Source: Membranipora membranacea
Taxonomy: Eukaryota > Bryozoa > Gymnolaemata > Cheilostomatida > Membraniporidae
Reading direction: 5' to 3'
Assembly: GCA_914767715.1 (NCBI GenBank)
Contig: OU612067.1
Coordinates: forward strand, 16,807,001-16,871,000
Length of the DNA stretch: 64,000 bases
Below, one piece after another: positions 1 through 14,690 of this stretch (the stretch's first letter is position 1; every line of letters starts with the position of its first letter). A program made the position numbers and the translations under genes. Below the pieces are notes generated by a model, which saw only the letters and a list, made by a program, of their open reading frames with translations, ran no database searches and was not told the DNA's origin.

Positions 1-167
1 GAATGGCAACTAAATAGCCAGCACATAGGCTCTATCATGCCAACCTCCAGGATTGTCGACGACAATCATTCCACCAAAGTGTTCTTCACTTTGGCGGTAT
101 TACTGAACCGATCGCCGCAAGTCGACACACTGGTCCATAATTCTACATAAACTGTCTAAATACTTAC
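1..167 (-). other. Intron 3 of the AAK1-like gene, running off the window
   Basis: This follows the donor GTAAGTA at 161-167 on the minus strand. The next kinase exon (expected to carry the HRD and DFG motifs) is not inside the window. Confidence 0.6.
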
Positions 168-3371
<3,204 letters not shown>

Positions 3372-6300
3372 GATGGTGCAGCGAGTTGCTCTAGTTGCTG
3401 GCTGACAATCTCAAGCTCGCGAAGCTCTGATCATACCGATATAGAGTGCAGCACAACAGATGTATCCTTCCGCAACATCCACAATAAGATTTTCTATTCT
3501 CTACCTCTGAAAATAAAATGTAATGATTGTAAAATGTACTGAAACATCTACATTCCTTGGGTAGACTCATTAGATTCTGCATAGTTGGAATGTTGATCAC
3601 CTTGTCCTAGTTGCTATAGACAGCAGCGTAGTCTTGATTGATATGAATTGAATCCAACCATAGAATTATTATACTTGTATATAACATAGTGTCACTCAAT
3701 GTATCCAACACAGTGGCACCATAGACCTTTTCGTTGAGGTTGGGCAAGCTCTAGTCTCCACACTTGGACACTCAACAGACATTATGATGACAGGGGTTGA
3801 CCACATGAACTGATGACCTTCTATAACAGGATATAGCAAGAATCCTACAGGGTCAACCTGAAATGTTGGTGCAGTCTGGGAGTCACAAAGATAGTCTTGA
3901 TACAACACTGTTGGTTTGCTTTGAATAGTCTGCTCAAGTAATGATAAGTCCTCTTGTATTCCGGGTTCTCGTTATTTCAGAAAGCTGCAGAAAATGAATT
4001 GAATTCTTAAGTGGAGCAAGCAAACCAGCACAAAATCAGGCCCCGCATTTTAAGCTTTAGTACACCTCGGCTACTCAAAGCTTAGTGTGTTATATAACTA
4101 GCGCTTCAATGGTTTGACAAGTCTTCCTACCCCAATGATTGGCATACTAACACCATCAAACATGGCATTGGAACCAACTAACCAGGGAAAGCTGATTCAC
4201 AGTCTCCAAATCAAATGATGCATATTTGTTGTCAGTTACAGGAATACTTGGCCTATGTATGGATCGTTAGTGATTATCCCGAAAGATTTCATTGCTGGAA
4301 AATATTTGTAGCATGGGGCTACAAGTCGAAAGGGTGGTTGAAATGTTGCCTAACTTTTAAGCTTACAGCAGTGTCATGCTCTTTAACTTTTTGTATTGCA
4401 ACTACCGCAAAATAATGGATCTTACAAGCCAATCCACTGTCACAAATGCAATAATATTGGTCTCCCTAATAAAAGTTCAAAAGCTTTCAACTGACGACAA
4501 CCATCAGGCAGTTGGATGGCGTAGTGGTTCAATTCGAGCTAGACAATCTGAGGGTTGCTCGTTTGAATTTCAGTCACTACCCATGCTACTAAAGGAGGTG
4601 AGCTCTGCATACATTAGCTTGCCCACTCCTACCTTGTACAGGAGGTGCTTCGTTGAATTTCATATGTATATGTCTCTATGTAATAATGTTTAATTCCTGT
4701 AAAGATACCTGGAGAGCTGGTTTTACATTCACAGAAGCACCTGCTCATCATTGTCACTCACTCCACTGACATAGAGCTTGCTCATTCTATCCAAAATGCT
4801 TAGGGATTATATCCAACCAGCCTAGTGCAATTCTGGTACAGACAAACATGATATCCAGTTTTGGTAACACTGCCATGCATTACTCAGATCGATCCCCTGT
4901 TTTCTAACTCTTGTGTACTGTGTATCATAGGCTCTAATAGGGTGCCATGCTGATGTACTCGCATCCGTAATAACTGTTTTTGCTCTTCCAACCAAGTTTT
5001 AGTAGGCCTAGTTGGTTTTCCGAGCAGTAGGCCTTAGTTCAGATGTATCACCGGGACAAAACCAGATTTGTGTGGTGGAAAGGTCTTGTAACAATATTAG
5101 TTTAGGCCTAGCTAGGCAAAATGAGTGTCGAAGTTATTACTTGCAATTGCAATTCCCAAGAGGCAGGGCCCATAGGCATATTATGTGTCCAATAATGATG
5201 AAAGCTCTATCCCTCATTGATTGTTCATCCAACCCTTTATTTTGAACAAATAACACAAAACAAGTTCCCAGTTACAAACACAGGTTAGCATTATTATCTG
5301 TTGTCATAATCCCAAATATTTGAAGATGAATATACAGTAGGCCTAGCCCTAACAAGTAATTGTACTGGTAAAAGTGGTGGATTCCACCATCAAGTTGCAT
5401 GGTGGCAAAGTTAGTACCAAAATAGGTAATTAATTGACTTCTGTAGCTGGTGCAAGTCCAGTCCCCCAATGATCGAGTCGAGGCCTCTCAACCACTGACT
5501 AGTGACACTCAACACCGAACTTGCACCACCAAGACTAACTTAACTACAGAAGGCCTGTGCCACTCTGTGGCTGGAGCATTTTAAAATAGTTAAAAACCAA
5601 ATAGCCAATTACCTGGGCTTCTTTTCGGAACTCCTTAGAATGTACTAGCAAACACACATTTCCAACTAGCATGTGCTTCCTTTGATGAGTCCCAATTGAA
5701 TTGTTATCAATCAGTATTTCCCAAACAAAGTACCAAGTTCACACTCACTGTTTCCTTCAAATCAATTTAGCCAGTAGAGGGGGTTTTTTCTGTATCCGCC
5801 ACACCTCCTAGGAAAATCTCAGTATTCATCCGCAGTAAAAGGTATAGGCTTTATTTTACTATTATCTTTATATATTGGCAAAAATGTATTCAAATAGATA
5901 CTACAGAAACATATAAGTAGTGAAAAATCTGAAAATTTTCTTATTAATCTTCAAAGCATCACAAAATCTCATTTTTGTTAGAATCACTTTTCTCACCTTG
6001 AACTTGTGTATTGTTTATACTACATGTGTAAAAAGTCCTTAGTTGCATGAAGGAAAAAGCAGGAATGGGTGCACACTTTCCACAGGTCTGACACACTGAA
6101 TAACCTAAATTGGCCAAACAATAGGTGAGTTTATTGCAGCTCTTGCTAGCAGGGTACCGGAACATGTAGTTAAGCCTCCTCTCCAGCTAACATACCAAAA
6201 CCTTTCCTTTTTAACAGCAATCATATATATGTACATAATGATAGCACTACCTACTAACACAAACAGGTTTAGAATTCTTCAACTTTCATGATATCTTGCA

Positions 6301-6606
6301 GTGAGAAATTTAAGTAAAAACAATTATACTGCTAGAGAACCCCTAGGTTGTGATAGCTAGGTTGGTATTGGTAGAGTATTTTATCATCATCCATACCATC
6401 AAATTTGACTGATTTTCATGCAAACCCTTATGTTTGGATTCAACTGATTAGCTTTAGCTCCAGCTCAGTAATTTTAGAACATCAATGATACCTCTGGCAA
6501 TATTATCCAAATGTTTCTCTATGCACTTATCCAATTGGACAATATACATTCTCTTCTCTACTATGTTTAGTATATAATGCTGAGGATGTATAGCCATTAA
6601 CTCAGC
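3372..6606. other. Intergenic spacer between divergent AAK1-like and LIAT1-like genes
   Basis: No supported coding exon was found. The left part must contain the kinase promoter and 5' UTR, and the right part the LIAT1-like promoter. The octamer TAGGCCTA or close variants recur (near 5005, 5103, 5338). A SINE-like stretch lies at 4504-4680. Confidence 0.5.
4504..4680 (+). repeat. Possible tRNA-derived SINE fragment
   Basis: TGGCGTAGTGGTTCAATTCG resembles a pol III A box and GTTGCTCGTTTGAATTTC a degraded B box at about tRNA spacing. No second copy of this subfamily was recognised in the window. Confidence 0.35.
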
Positions 6607-7744
6607 ATGGATAACAATCTTAATAAAAGATCAAAGAAGAAGAGCAAAGAAAAATCATCAAAAGCGAAGAAGAGGAAGTCAAAGAAAAGTTCTACTGAAG
6701 CGAGTCGAAAAGAAGTAACATCTGACGAGCCTACCATAAATCAATCAGAGCAAAATGGTATGTATAGGAAAACATAAGGAGTATGAGGTGGCTCAGTTGG
6801 TTAGAGCACTGGTCCTTCAGCGCACAAGTGTTAAAGGCTGCGGGTGTGAATCCTAATGGGGTTTGGTTGGCTCCGACCTGCCCACCAACTGAGAGCAAAC
6901 TGGTGCAGAAATTGCAGCCCTGGCCTTAAGGCAACTGATATCTTGCTGCCCATGCTTCGGGATTCAACATGTGATCAGACACTTGATTTTAATCAACCAT
7001 TTAATGCGTATCCAGTATATTGACCATTCTTTGCTTGCTGAAGTCCTTACTTGCTGTATGCCATCGTGATTTGGATGAACATTAAATATTTTGTACCGGG
7101 CTGTAAAATATAAGAAAATCCTTTTGTTATTTACATATCCAAACCAGAAATGACTAAAGATGTGATTTTGTCAGCAACAAACTCAGAACCTTTATCAGAG
7201 AGCTTTGCTTATTGCCTCATTGTAGGGTGATGCTCTAGGAGTTTATCATATTATCATTATATACATTATATATATATCCTTAATCCTTTAGCTTACAACT
7301 CAAATGATGATATTTCTTGCCTATGAAACAAATTTCATATTATATTCTTTAGCTTACAACTCTAATGATGATAACGATAAGTCACAGATGACAGATACGG
7401 CATCGCTGACACACGGATCTAACACAAGCTCGCAGAGCACTCCTCCTGCAGACAGCGCTGACACCTATCGATGGGTGAATCAGCTCAGTGATTCCGACGA
7501 GGAATGTCATCGCTTAGAGACTTATAAACTAAAGAGAAGAGAACGATACCAAGCGGCTGCCCGACGAGCGATCGCTGCCGCGGCAGCGTCCTGCAATACT
7601 GGAGGATTCTTAGCCAGAATCAATGTGAGAGATAGACAGCCTCTTAGAATGCCGAGTATCTATGCCACAAACTCAAATATTTCCGTACCGCTCTACAGGA
7701 ATACTGTAGGTTCTATGACAAAACTGACTACAATAACTTGCTAG
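6607..7744 (+). CDS. LIAT1: LIAT1-like protein (Lys-rich N-terminus plus conserved LIAT1 C-terminal motif)
   Basis: Two coding exons, 6607-6757 and 7353-7744 (phase 1, donor GTATGT, acceptor TTTAG), give a protein of about 180 residues. Residues 7-30 are almost all Lys/Arg/Ser (KRSKKKSKEKSSKAKKRKSK), then comes a Ser/Thr/Asp-rich stretch, then YRWVNQLSDSDEECHRLETY followed by KLKRRERYQAAARRAI. That Trp...Glu...Tyr-Lys-x-x-Arg-Arg-x-Arg-Tyr pattern matches the conserved domain of vertebrate LIAT1, a ligand of the arginyltransferase ATE1 whose lysine-rich tract is a JMJD6 target (family knowledge). The first Met after a run of non-coding sequence was chosen as start. The frame ends at TAG; an extra 3' exon is not excluded (a GTAGGT donor-like string lies near 7707). 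The intron carries a tRNA-derived SINE and a duplicated acceptor. Confidence 0.62.
6784..6970 (+). repeat. tRNA-derived SINE in the LIAT1-like intron
   Basis: GAGGTGGCTCAGTTGGTTAG is a pol III A box in a tRNA-like head and GGTGTGAATCC is a near-consensus B box about 40 bp downstream. A non-tRNA body follows. No intact cloverleaf is visible, so this is a SINE rather than a tRNA gene. Confidence 0.6.
7290..7373 (+). promoter_or_regulatory. Tandemly duplicated splice acceptor and exon start of LIAT1-like exon 2
   Basis: The string TTTAGCTTACAACTC(A/T)AATGATGATA occurs twice, 61 bp apart (AG at 7290-7291 and at 7351-7352). Only the downstream acceptor gives an open frame. The upstream one, used from exon 1, reads AYNSNDDISCL then TGA. 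Confidence 0.7.
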
Positions 7745-10409
7745 AGTTTCTTAGTTGCTGACATAGCTCCCAGAGTTTCTGTATCAAACTCACTTTTTTT
7801 CTCACTGATCTCAGAAATATAGAACGTTGTTACCAATGTTGATGGCTTGCATTAAACGCAACAAATCGTTTGTAGCGCGTATGCATCGCTATATTCTTAA
7901 CTCAAAATTAGTAGAATGAGGTGTAAGGCCTGTTGACATACCCGATTTTTAATTTTATTGCATTTTATGCAGTGTTGTTTTTCAGCTGCTGTCGGCACAG
8001 CTCAAAGAGCAGGAGCCTGAAGTTAAGTGCAAGTGCAAGACTGCCAGATTAATTCTAGGATTAACATTTTGGTGCTGTTTTCTTAGTTCAATCTCTTGTG
8101 TGACCTCTCAAAGACAAACATATGAGTACATTATTTTTTATGTAGCCATTATTCTGAATCCAATTCAAAGAACACGCTTCCTTCAAGTGTATGCATTTTG
8201 TTTATTTTCATTTTTCTTTCACATTGCTTTTCAATTGCATGAATATATTATAGATTTGACTTAGGTCTTTGCAAAAGTCAACATCAAGCGCTCATTGTTA
8301 TTCTTTTCTGTAGAACAATCGAGCTCCAGATTAAAACTGCTGCCTATGCATGTGTCGACAAACAATCATTGGTTTAACAATTCGCAGACGGCATTCAGAA
8401 CTCTTTTGTCTCGTTTTAATAGGATAAAAAAGACTAATGTCAAATGCAACATGACATTTATACTGTATCCAAAGTTTAGGTTCAAGTCTTGGCATGGGGT
8501 TGATTTTAAATTAAAGATGTAATGGCATTTCTCTAATCTTATTTGCGGCTCCAGCCTTCCAGGTCTGCAGTCTAAGGCTCTCGACAAGCTATCAGATTTT
8601 TATGGTCAACTCATAAACATAGGAATACTATATACTGAAATAGTATACACCCGAGGAGATCAAACAAATTTGTAGGAGTCCTTTTCCTGCGCCTCTGAAT
8701 AGGACAGCATGCGAGTCGCTTTTTGTTGGTGTTTTCTAACTTGCAAAAAGAAAGATCTTAGGTTGAGCACGCTGTGATAGATTTCAGTCTATTCATTGAG
8801 GATTTTTCCATATGCCCATCAAAAGGTTTCCAATGATTGGGGCAATGCTTGTCAAGGTCTCTTGTGATAATCTGGGTGGTCCTGCTCTGCCACTTGATGT
8901 TCTTTAATTTTAAATGAAACAAACCCCAAACTGTTTATGCATGACATGTGTAATTTGTGTTTAAGCGCTCGAACTGTTCTGGTATACGCTGAAATCTATA
9001 TTTGTATTATCATTAACATTATGGTTTTCTTGTAGTGCCAAAAACAGAATTTAATCATTGTTTAACTTTCCAAGTTTGTTTGAAGCAAGGAAAATACTCA
9101 ATTTACCTGCTCATACCTTTATATTTACCGACAGCAAAGTTATATTCATTTTGTTATGTATTATCTTTCAGCAAGGAAATTGGGACAGTTTCAGCAGGAT
9201 GGGTGGGATATACCTCTCCCACCCTCCCTGATTTCAGGAATCTCCATGATGAGGGTGTGGATAATAGGCTTATCTTCTCATACACAAAGAGAGGATAACT
9301 AATCTAAATATCATTGTATTTGGTTTTTAGCTAGATTTAATGGAATCAATTGTTCCTCCATGTGTGGATAGATATCTATTTGAATTCTGAATGAGAGATA
9401 TCGTAATGAGTTTCAAAAAAGGATAAATCACTAACTGTAATTTGTCAGTCCTTGTCTTCTCCATAGTTTTATTTCCCCGTTAACATATTGAATGCCAAGA
9501 TTCTATAAACAATCCACCGCATTCTTAATCCTGGTCTTTTGCCATTGGTAAATTTCAAATTCATCCATCTTGTTTTAGAATTACTACGAAGCTGTTCGCC
9601 TTGTATACATTATATATAGTTAATCTTGCAAAAATGACATGTTAAAAAACCTGGTATCAACTACTATAAATCCTTACTACTGCAAAACTCACAACTTACA
9701 TTACAAGGATTGCTGCGACATGGAAATAGTCATATATTGACTTATGACCAATTTTGCCCCCCAATAAAGGTATGACTAGAACAAGATTGTTCCCTCTGCG
9801 GTGTCGAAGGGATATTGCAAAAGTCAGGTTTTGAGGTGCCGTGTCAGACACCCTTATTGATACCCGACTTTTGTAATATCCCTCCACCACCACTATGAGG
9901 GAACAAGCTTGTTCTGAAGTATGCCTAGTGCAGAACCTGCGATGCTGGCAAACTGAATTAAACCTGATCTAGCAGTTATCTTTGTTAATGTGTCAAGTTT
10001 GGGGAGAGTTTCAATTTTCGAACTAGCATTGTTGACTCAGATTGAATCTGATCCATATTGTGTCATTCAAATGGTTCAATAAATATTACTTCTTTAGAAC
10101 TCACATGGTTATTCTGGTAAAACTCTTTTCACCTGGGAGTTTGGGACATATCTCGCCAAATTCCTGATTGTACTGCTTCCATTAACAGGGTAGTATGTTC
10201 CTCATAAAACCTAATATCTGCATCTACTGTGCCTCAGGCCTCAGCTCTTTCATCCTCTACTGTTCTCTGTTTCCTTCTTGGCTCTGTAATAGGCAGTCCT
10301 CATTCACCAGCAAATGACTGTTTTTGGATGTGTGAGTTTCGTTTTCTCTATCTGGTTTATCTGTATACTGCACCATTGCATAAACTGACATCGAATAATA
10401 TTGTCACAG
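7745..10409. other. Spacer with no assigned gene
   Basis: Several acceptor-like strings are followed by short open frames (for example after TTTTTCAG at 7988), but none could be joined in phase to a recognisable product. A palindromic MITE lies at 9774-9917. Missing upstream exons of the gene ending at 10638 may lie here. Confidence 0.4.
9774..9917. repeat. Foldback MITE family B, copy 1
   Basis: Terminal inverted repeats GACTAGAACAAGATTGTTCC and its complement near 9898-9917 enclose inner complementary blocks around GGGATATTGCAAAAGTC. A second copy is at 38602-38728 and a remnant near 52255-52325. The whole element is essentially one hairpin. Confidence 0.75.
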
Positions 10410-10638
10410 CCTTAACTCAACATGTAAGCAAGCAGAACATGATTAAACAGGTACTGAGTCAATTGATCACGCTGGAGTCACCCTGATCTCTGCAATCAGG
10501 TTTATTGTTGCGCTATTAGTGCATCTTTCTTTCTAACTTGTTGTAGAGGAGCACGTGCAAGGATTACGCAATGAGACAACACGCGTTCTTCTTACTCTAT
10601 GGCTTCTCCTGATGATTGCTGTTCTATCTGCATCATGA
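10410..10638 (+). CDS. Possible terminal exons of a small tail-anchored coiled-coil protein (CCDC167-like)
   Basis: Exon 10410-10450 (acceptor TTGTCACAG, donor GTACTG) encodes LTQHVSKQNMIKQ. Exon 10549-10638 (acceptor TAGAG) encodes EHVQGLRNETTRV followed by the hydrophobic tail LLTLWLLLMIAVLSAS and TGA. A short heptad-like stretch followed at once by a C-terminal membrane segment is the arrangement of CCDC167-type tail-anchored proteins, and the LRxE...LL spacing before the anchor agrees. The 3' acceptor is ambiguous (TAG or TAGAG, 2 bp apart); only the latter keeps phase 0. Upstream exons were not identified, so both identity and gene model are tentative. Confidence 0.33.
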
Positions 10639-12160
10639 AGCTCTGAAATATTGGAAAAAGCATTCAATTTTTTCTGTAACCTAGTAAGGACTTATAATAG
10701 CTATTTCTGACCAGCCCATGTTATCTCGATTTGTCCCCCTCTTAGCATGGGGTTATAACTCATAAAGTGATTAATTTGCCACCCTCTCTGATGTCACTAC
10801 TAGTCTAGTAAAATTGTAACACACATGGATATCCAAACCTAGGATTAGTACCACAATCAGACTGATGATAAAGGTTGTATATTATACTGTAGCTCAACAA
10901 TTTGTTTTGCAAGACGACATTGTTCATTGCACTATACTGTTGTATTTTGTAACGTAAAATGTATTTGAATTCCCAAAGATGCGAACAAGACCGATGATAT
11001 GAATTCTGATAATTCAAACTAAGAAAACAGTTTATGCATAGGTTGAAAGTTACAATCGAAGGTGCAATCTGCAGGCAGTGCCCTCTTTTTATAAGGTGGG
11101 GGGTAGGCTTGTCACTCTGTCACCTTCTTGTTTTTGTGGCCGCGTGACAAAGCTAGGGTGTCGGGCTAACTCGATCTCAAATACCAAGTGGAATAAATTA
11201 GGTTAGAGTTAGACAGAAAACTTTTGTCAGTCAAAATTCTACCAGGCTTGACAAAAAATTTCTAAACGAGCCAGTATATGAAACGTTCAACCGTACCAAA
11301 CCGTACCATATCATCTGCAAGCTAGTGGATATGAAATGGGTTAAAGGGTTAAAATGATAAATCATTTGATGCATTTGTGGCCATGTCAGTTGGAAGATCA
11401 GGTGGTGATAGGCTTATCTTATCATCTAGGCTAAGCTCTTCTGACAGGCGATAGCTGAGATCTTTAACTTGTGCAGGGCAAAATAATAATCATAATGCTT
11501 CAGATAGGAAAGCTCAATAAGTGAACATGATACCCACAAACAGGTAGCGTAAAATTTTAGGTAATAAGAATTCTAACTCACATTATCATTTAAGTATCGC
11601 CTCGGAAAACTTAATTTGAAAGTTTTATTTACTTCTCATCTTAGATTGATATGAAATGTTGCTGGTTAACTTATTGGGTATGATTCAACAAGAAAAACTT
11701 CACCTTTTCTCATGTTGTACTGACACAGTGCTGCAAAAATACTGGAAACACCATCGGATCTAGCTTTGTCACACAGCCACAAAAAAGTCGCCGCATGACA
11801 CGGCTACATTGGATATCCTATGTTTTTGCATCTAAATAGTGTTCTCGAAAAGTGTCAGCCATGACATTTGAACATTCTGTTCAGGCCTTCAAATTTACAT
11901 TCATCACTAAAAAGTACTGTATGCTTTTTTCTCATTTAATGAGGAATACGTTCTTAACGTTCCATCACTGTGACATATGTCACATTCTTACTGGCTGATT
12001 AGAGAGAGGTTTTGTGGCTCTTGTCAATTACATGTCAGTTGGTTCAAGGAGTTGTAGAGTCTACAACTCCTTGGTTGGTTGTAGCTTGATCAATCCGAAG
12101 TTCTTTGTCATCAATCACAAAGTTGGCTGTATTCTGATGATGCTTTTTATTGGATTACAG
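10639..12160. other. Spacer and probable promoter / 5' UTR region of the fucolectin-type gene
   Basis: No supported coding sequence. The downstream gene starts its CDS directly after a splice acceptor, so a non-coding first exon should lie here. I could not fix its donor. Confidence 0.4.
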
Positions 12161-14267
12161 ATGAGAATGTTGTTGGTTTATCTCCTTGCCACAACGTTGC
12201 TGGTGTCGCAGGCATCAGTGACGAGCAACCTACAACGCTACATGGACAGAAACAGAATTCTTCATGACCGTCTGGTGGCTGAAAACTGCCCACTGATAGA
12301 TCAATCCAGATACAGAAGAGCTGTCCTGGATGATGGTAGAGCCAGTACACAGCTTGAGGCAGAGCAGATATATTATCAGGAGTTGACCGGTCGTCTGATT
12401 GAGTGTAGGAAGAAGAATTCTGATAAGCTCACCTCAACAGTCGAGGTGAAGAATCCATCAACAACTTCATCAACAACACCAACAACAACATCAACAACAC
12501 CAACAACAACATCAACAACACCAACGACAACATCAACAACTCCAGCAACAACATCAACAACGCCACCAACAACATTGACAATAGCAGCAAAAACATCTAC
12601 AACTGCACTAACAACATCGACAACTACAGAAAGAACATCAAAAGCGTAACCAAAAACATCAACAGTTTCAGTAAAAACAGAATCACGTTCTTCAGTCACA
12701 GAATTATTTACCTCAATTTCTCAACCATCAAGAACCAAAGGACCAGCAATCAATCTAGCTTTGGGTGAGTAAAATCCCATAGCATGAGTTCAACAATTAT
12801 AGTTATTTGCAACAACCAAACCTGAGATTGTGCCCTTCTCAGACAGCCGGGAGATACTTTGTACGTGATGTCGGAATGGAAAGCCAAGGGAAACCTCAAA
12901 GAATGCTCGACATTTTCTCTGTTGAGGTAACTGTTAAATTGTCTCACCAATACTTACAGGGGTAAAAATGTATAGCTCATATCATGCAAATAACCGTATG
13001 TTACAATGATTTTTGACAACTGTGCTCTAAATTTTGAGAAAAAATAAATAGCCAGTGACTTCAACAGTTTCCGATTTGGAAGACAATTGCCCGGTAAAAT
13101 ATTATACTGATTCCGATCATTCAAATATATCAAATTCAATTGACAGGAAAAAAGATTGCGGCAAACTCACCAACTTTTGACTCTAGACGCTACGGCCCTG
13201 ATAACATTGTGGATGGCATAGCTGAAAATGGTACCAATGACAACAGCTACTGCAGTGCCAATAGTGCGCAGGTAAAATAAGAATATTTGAACAGCCAGGT
13301 CTTCTAGTGGATTGTTCTAATAATGTGATTACAGAGTTAAAATACGCTTGACCAAAAATTTGATGTTATTTCAATCTTGCCCTTGTTGGAATTTAAGAAC
13401 CAATTTCGCATTTGGTAAGGACCAACCATTGTGAGAGGAGACACATCCTTATATGTGCGGCAAACTCCGCCTAGGTGACAATAGTAGTTTCACCTTCTTC
13501 CCCCAAACTCCTAAATGATGTATCTAATGAAACGCAGCTAGAGAAAGCAACCTGGCAAAAGACGGTGTGTACTGCATACCAGTCCATGTTGTCTGTTATT
13601 TTTTACAGCGTGGTGCATTCATTACCATCGACCTAGGTCAGCAGTACAGGATCAGAGAGGTCAAACTTTGGGCTCGACCTAGAGAACCATTTTGTAAGTA
13701 GTTTGATATTTTGATCTTGTTGAGATTATACCAGTAGACTTGATATACTGATAGGTATTCACATACCATAGATACTTAGAGTATTTGCAGGATGAAATGC
13801 TCACCATTTTGCATAGTCTCGAAATTGTCAAATTTAAAGGCTACACAAAGACAAAAGCATGTCACAGACAGGCAGTTACTTATGGTGAAGTCTGTAAGAC
13901 TGGTGAAAATATATAATGCACTCCTGGGCACGAATTAAGGTGGAGACAGGTAACTCTCATTCCCCGTATTATGATATAATAAAATACATTATCCCCCTGC
14001 TTGTGTCAGAAGTCCTCTATTCGCAACCCGACAAGTAACTTGTTACTTCCATTAACAGTCGATCAAGTAGCTGATCTGGAGTTTAGAGTTGCCCCCACAC
14101 TGGAAGGATTTGACAATCCTGCCTCGCTATGTTACTGCAGACCAGGCATCCCAACAGTCAGACCAGAAATCTTCACCTGTACTCAGCCAATCACAGGCAG
14201 ATATGTGAGGACTCTGAGGAGCACAACTGGATATCTCTGCTTTGTCGAGTTGGAAGTATACGAGTAA
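12161..14267 (+). CDS. Secreted fucolectin (FTP domain) protein with two-Cys N-module and Thr-rich stalk; in-frame TAA in stalk
   Basis: Exons 12161-12764, 13147-13271, 13609-13693 and 14059-14267 join in phases 1, 0, 1 to 341 codons. ATG follows directly on the acceptor GGATTACAG. Residues 1-18 are a signal peptide (MLLVYLLATTLLVSQA core). Residues 23-86 form a module with Cys43 (AENCP) and Cys82 (LIECRK) around a furin-like site RYRR at 50-53. A Thr/Ser/Pro-rich, mucin-like stalk follows, built on an ACAACATCA-type repeat. From about residue 197 the FTP domain starts with NLALGKK, then the Ca-site-like PDNIVDG, ITIDLGQQYRIREVKLWARP, CYCRPG and the terminal strand GRYVRTL...LCFVELEVYE. FTP domains bind fucose or related glycans in eel fucolectin and tachylectin-4. 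Codon 163 (12647-12649) is TAA although the same frame continues to code, so the listed allele would give a 162-residue protein without lectin domain. AATAAA lies at 14411. Confidence 0.72.
12462..12640 (+). repeat. ACAACATCA-type coding repeat (Thr-rich stalk)
   Basis: Degenerate tandem repeats of AACATCAACAACACCAAC encode TTTSTTP units. Expected role: an O-glycosylated spacer between the N-module and the FTP domain. Its repeat nature makes length polymorphism likely. Confidence 0.8.
13835..13965. repeat. MITE family A fragment in last intron of the fucolectin gene
   Basis: It shares AAAGCATGTCACAGACAGGC and AGTTACTTATGGT..AAGT with the complete element at 34496-34779. A counterpart near 17470-17650 sits at the equivalent place in the downstream duplicated unit. 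Confidence 0.5.
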
Positions 14268-14474
14268 TAGTTCCCTGTAACTTGAGAGTGATACTAAGTA
14301 AATGTGGTAAACACAATGATATTATTATAATCTGCAAATTGCTGAGTGTGCTCATTTACTATCATAGACATAGAAATCCCGCCAATCAATTCTGCATTGT
14401 TGGCAGGGAAAATAAACATCTCCCTGGTACAAGCATGTATTATTTATATAGGTTATTAAAGCAGTGCCGCGGAT

Positions 14475-14690
14475 GGTTTTCTTAACATTTTCAGTGTCTT
14501 GATCACAACATTGATCTCTTGATTTATTGCATCAAGACCACAGGTCTACTCCAAAACCTGGGATTTTGACAATGTTTGACCGCTCCCTTTGAGTTTTGGG
14601 GGAGGGGGCAGTCAAACATTGCCAAAATCCCAGGTTTTGGAGTAGACCTTTGGTCTTGATGCAAAAAATCAAGAGATCAATGTTGCCTGG
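14475..14690. repeat. Large palindrome (hairpin) downstream of the fucolectin gene
   Basis: The left arm contains TTGCATCAAGACCACAGGTC and CCAAAACCTGGGATTTTGAC; the right arm is their near-perfect complement, ending TTGGTCTTGATGCAAAAAAT. Arms are roughly 95 nt around a short G/T-rich centre near 14590-14600. It is absent from the duplicated unit at 18.2-18.4 kb, so it was inserted after the duplication or lost from the other copy. Confidence 0.8.

Noticed and set aside
12376-12699. Minus-strand ORF of Val-Asp repeats opposite the Thr-rich stalk
   Set aside because: Antisense shadow of the ACAACATCA repeat.
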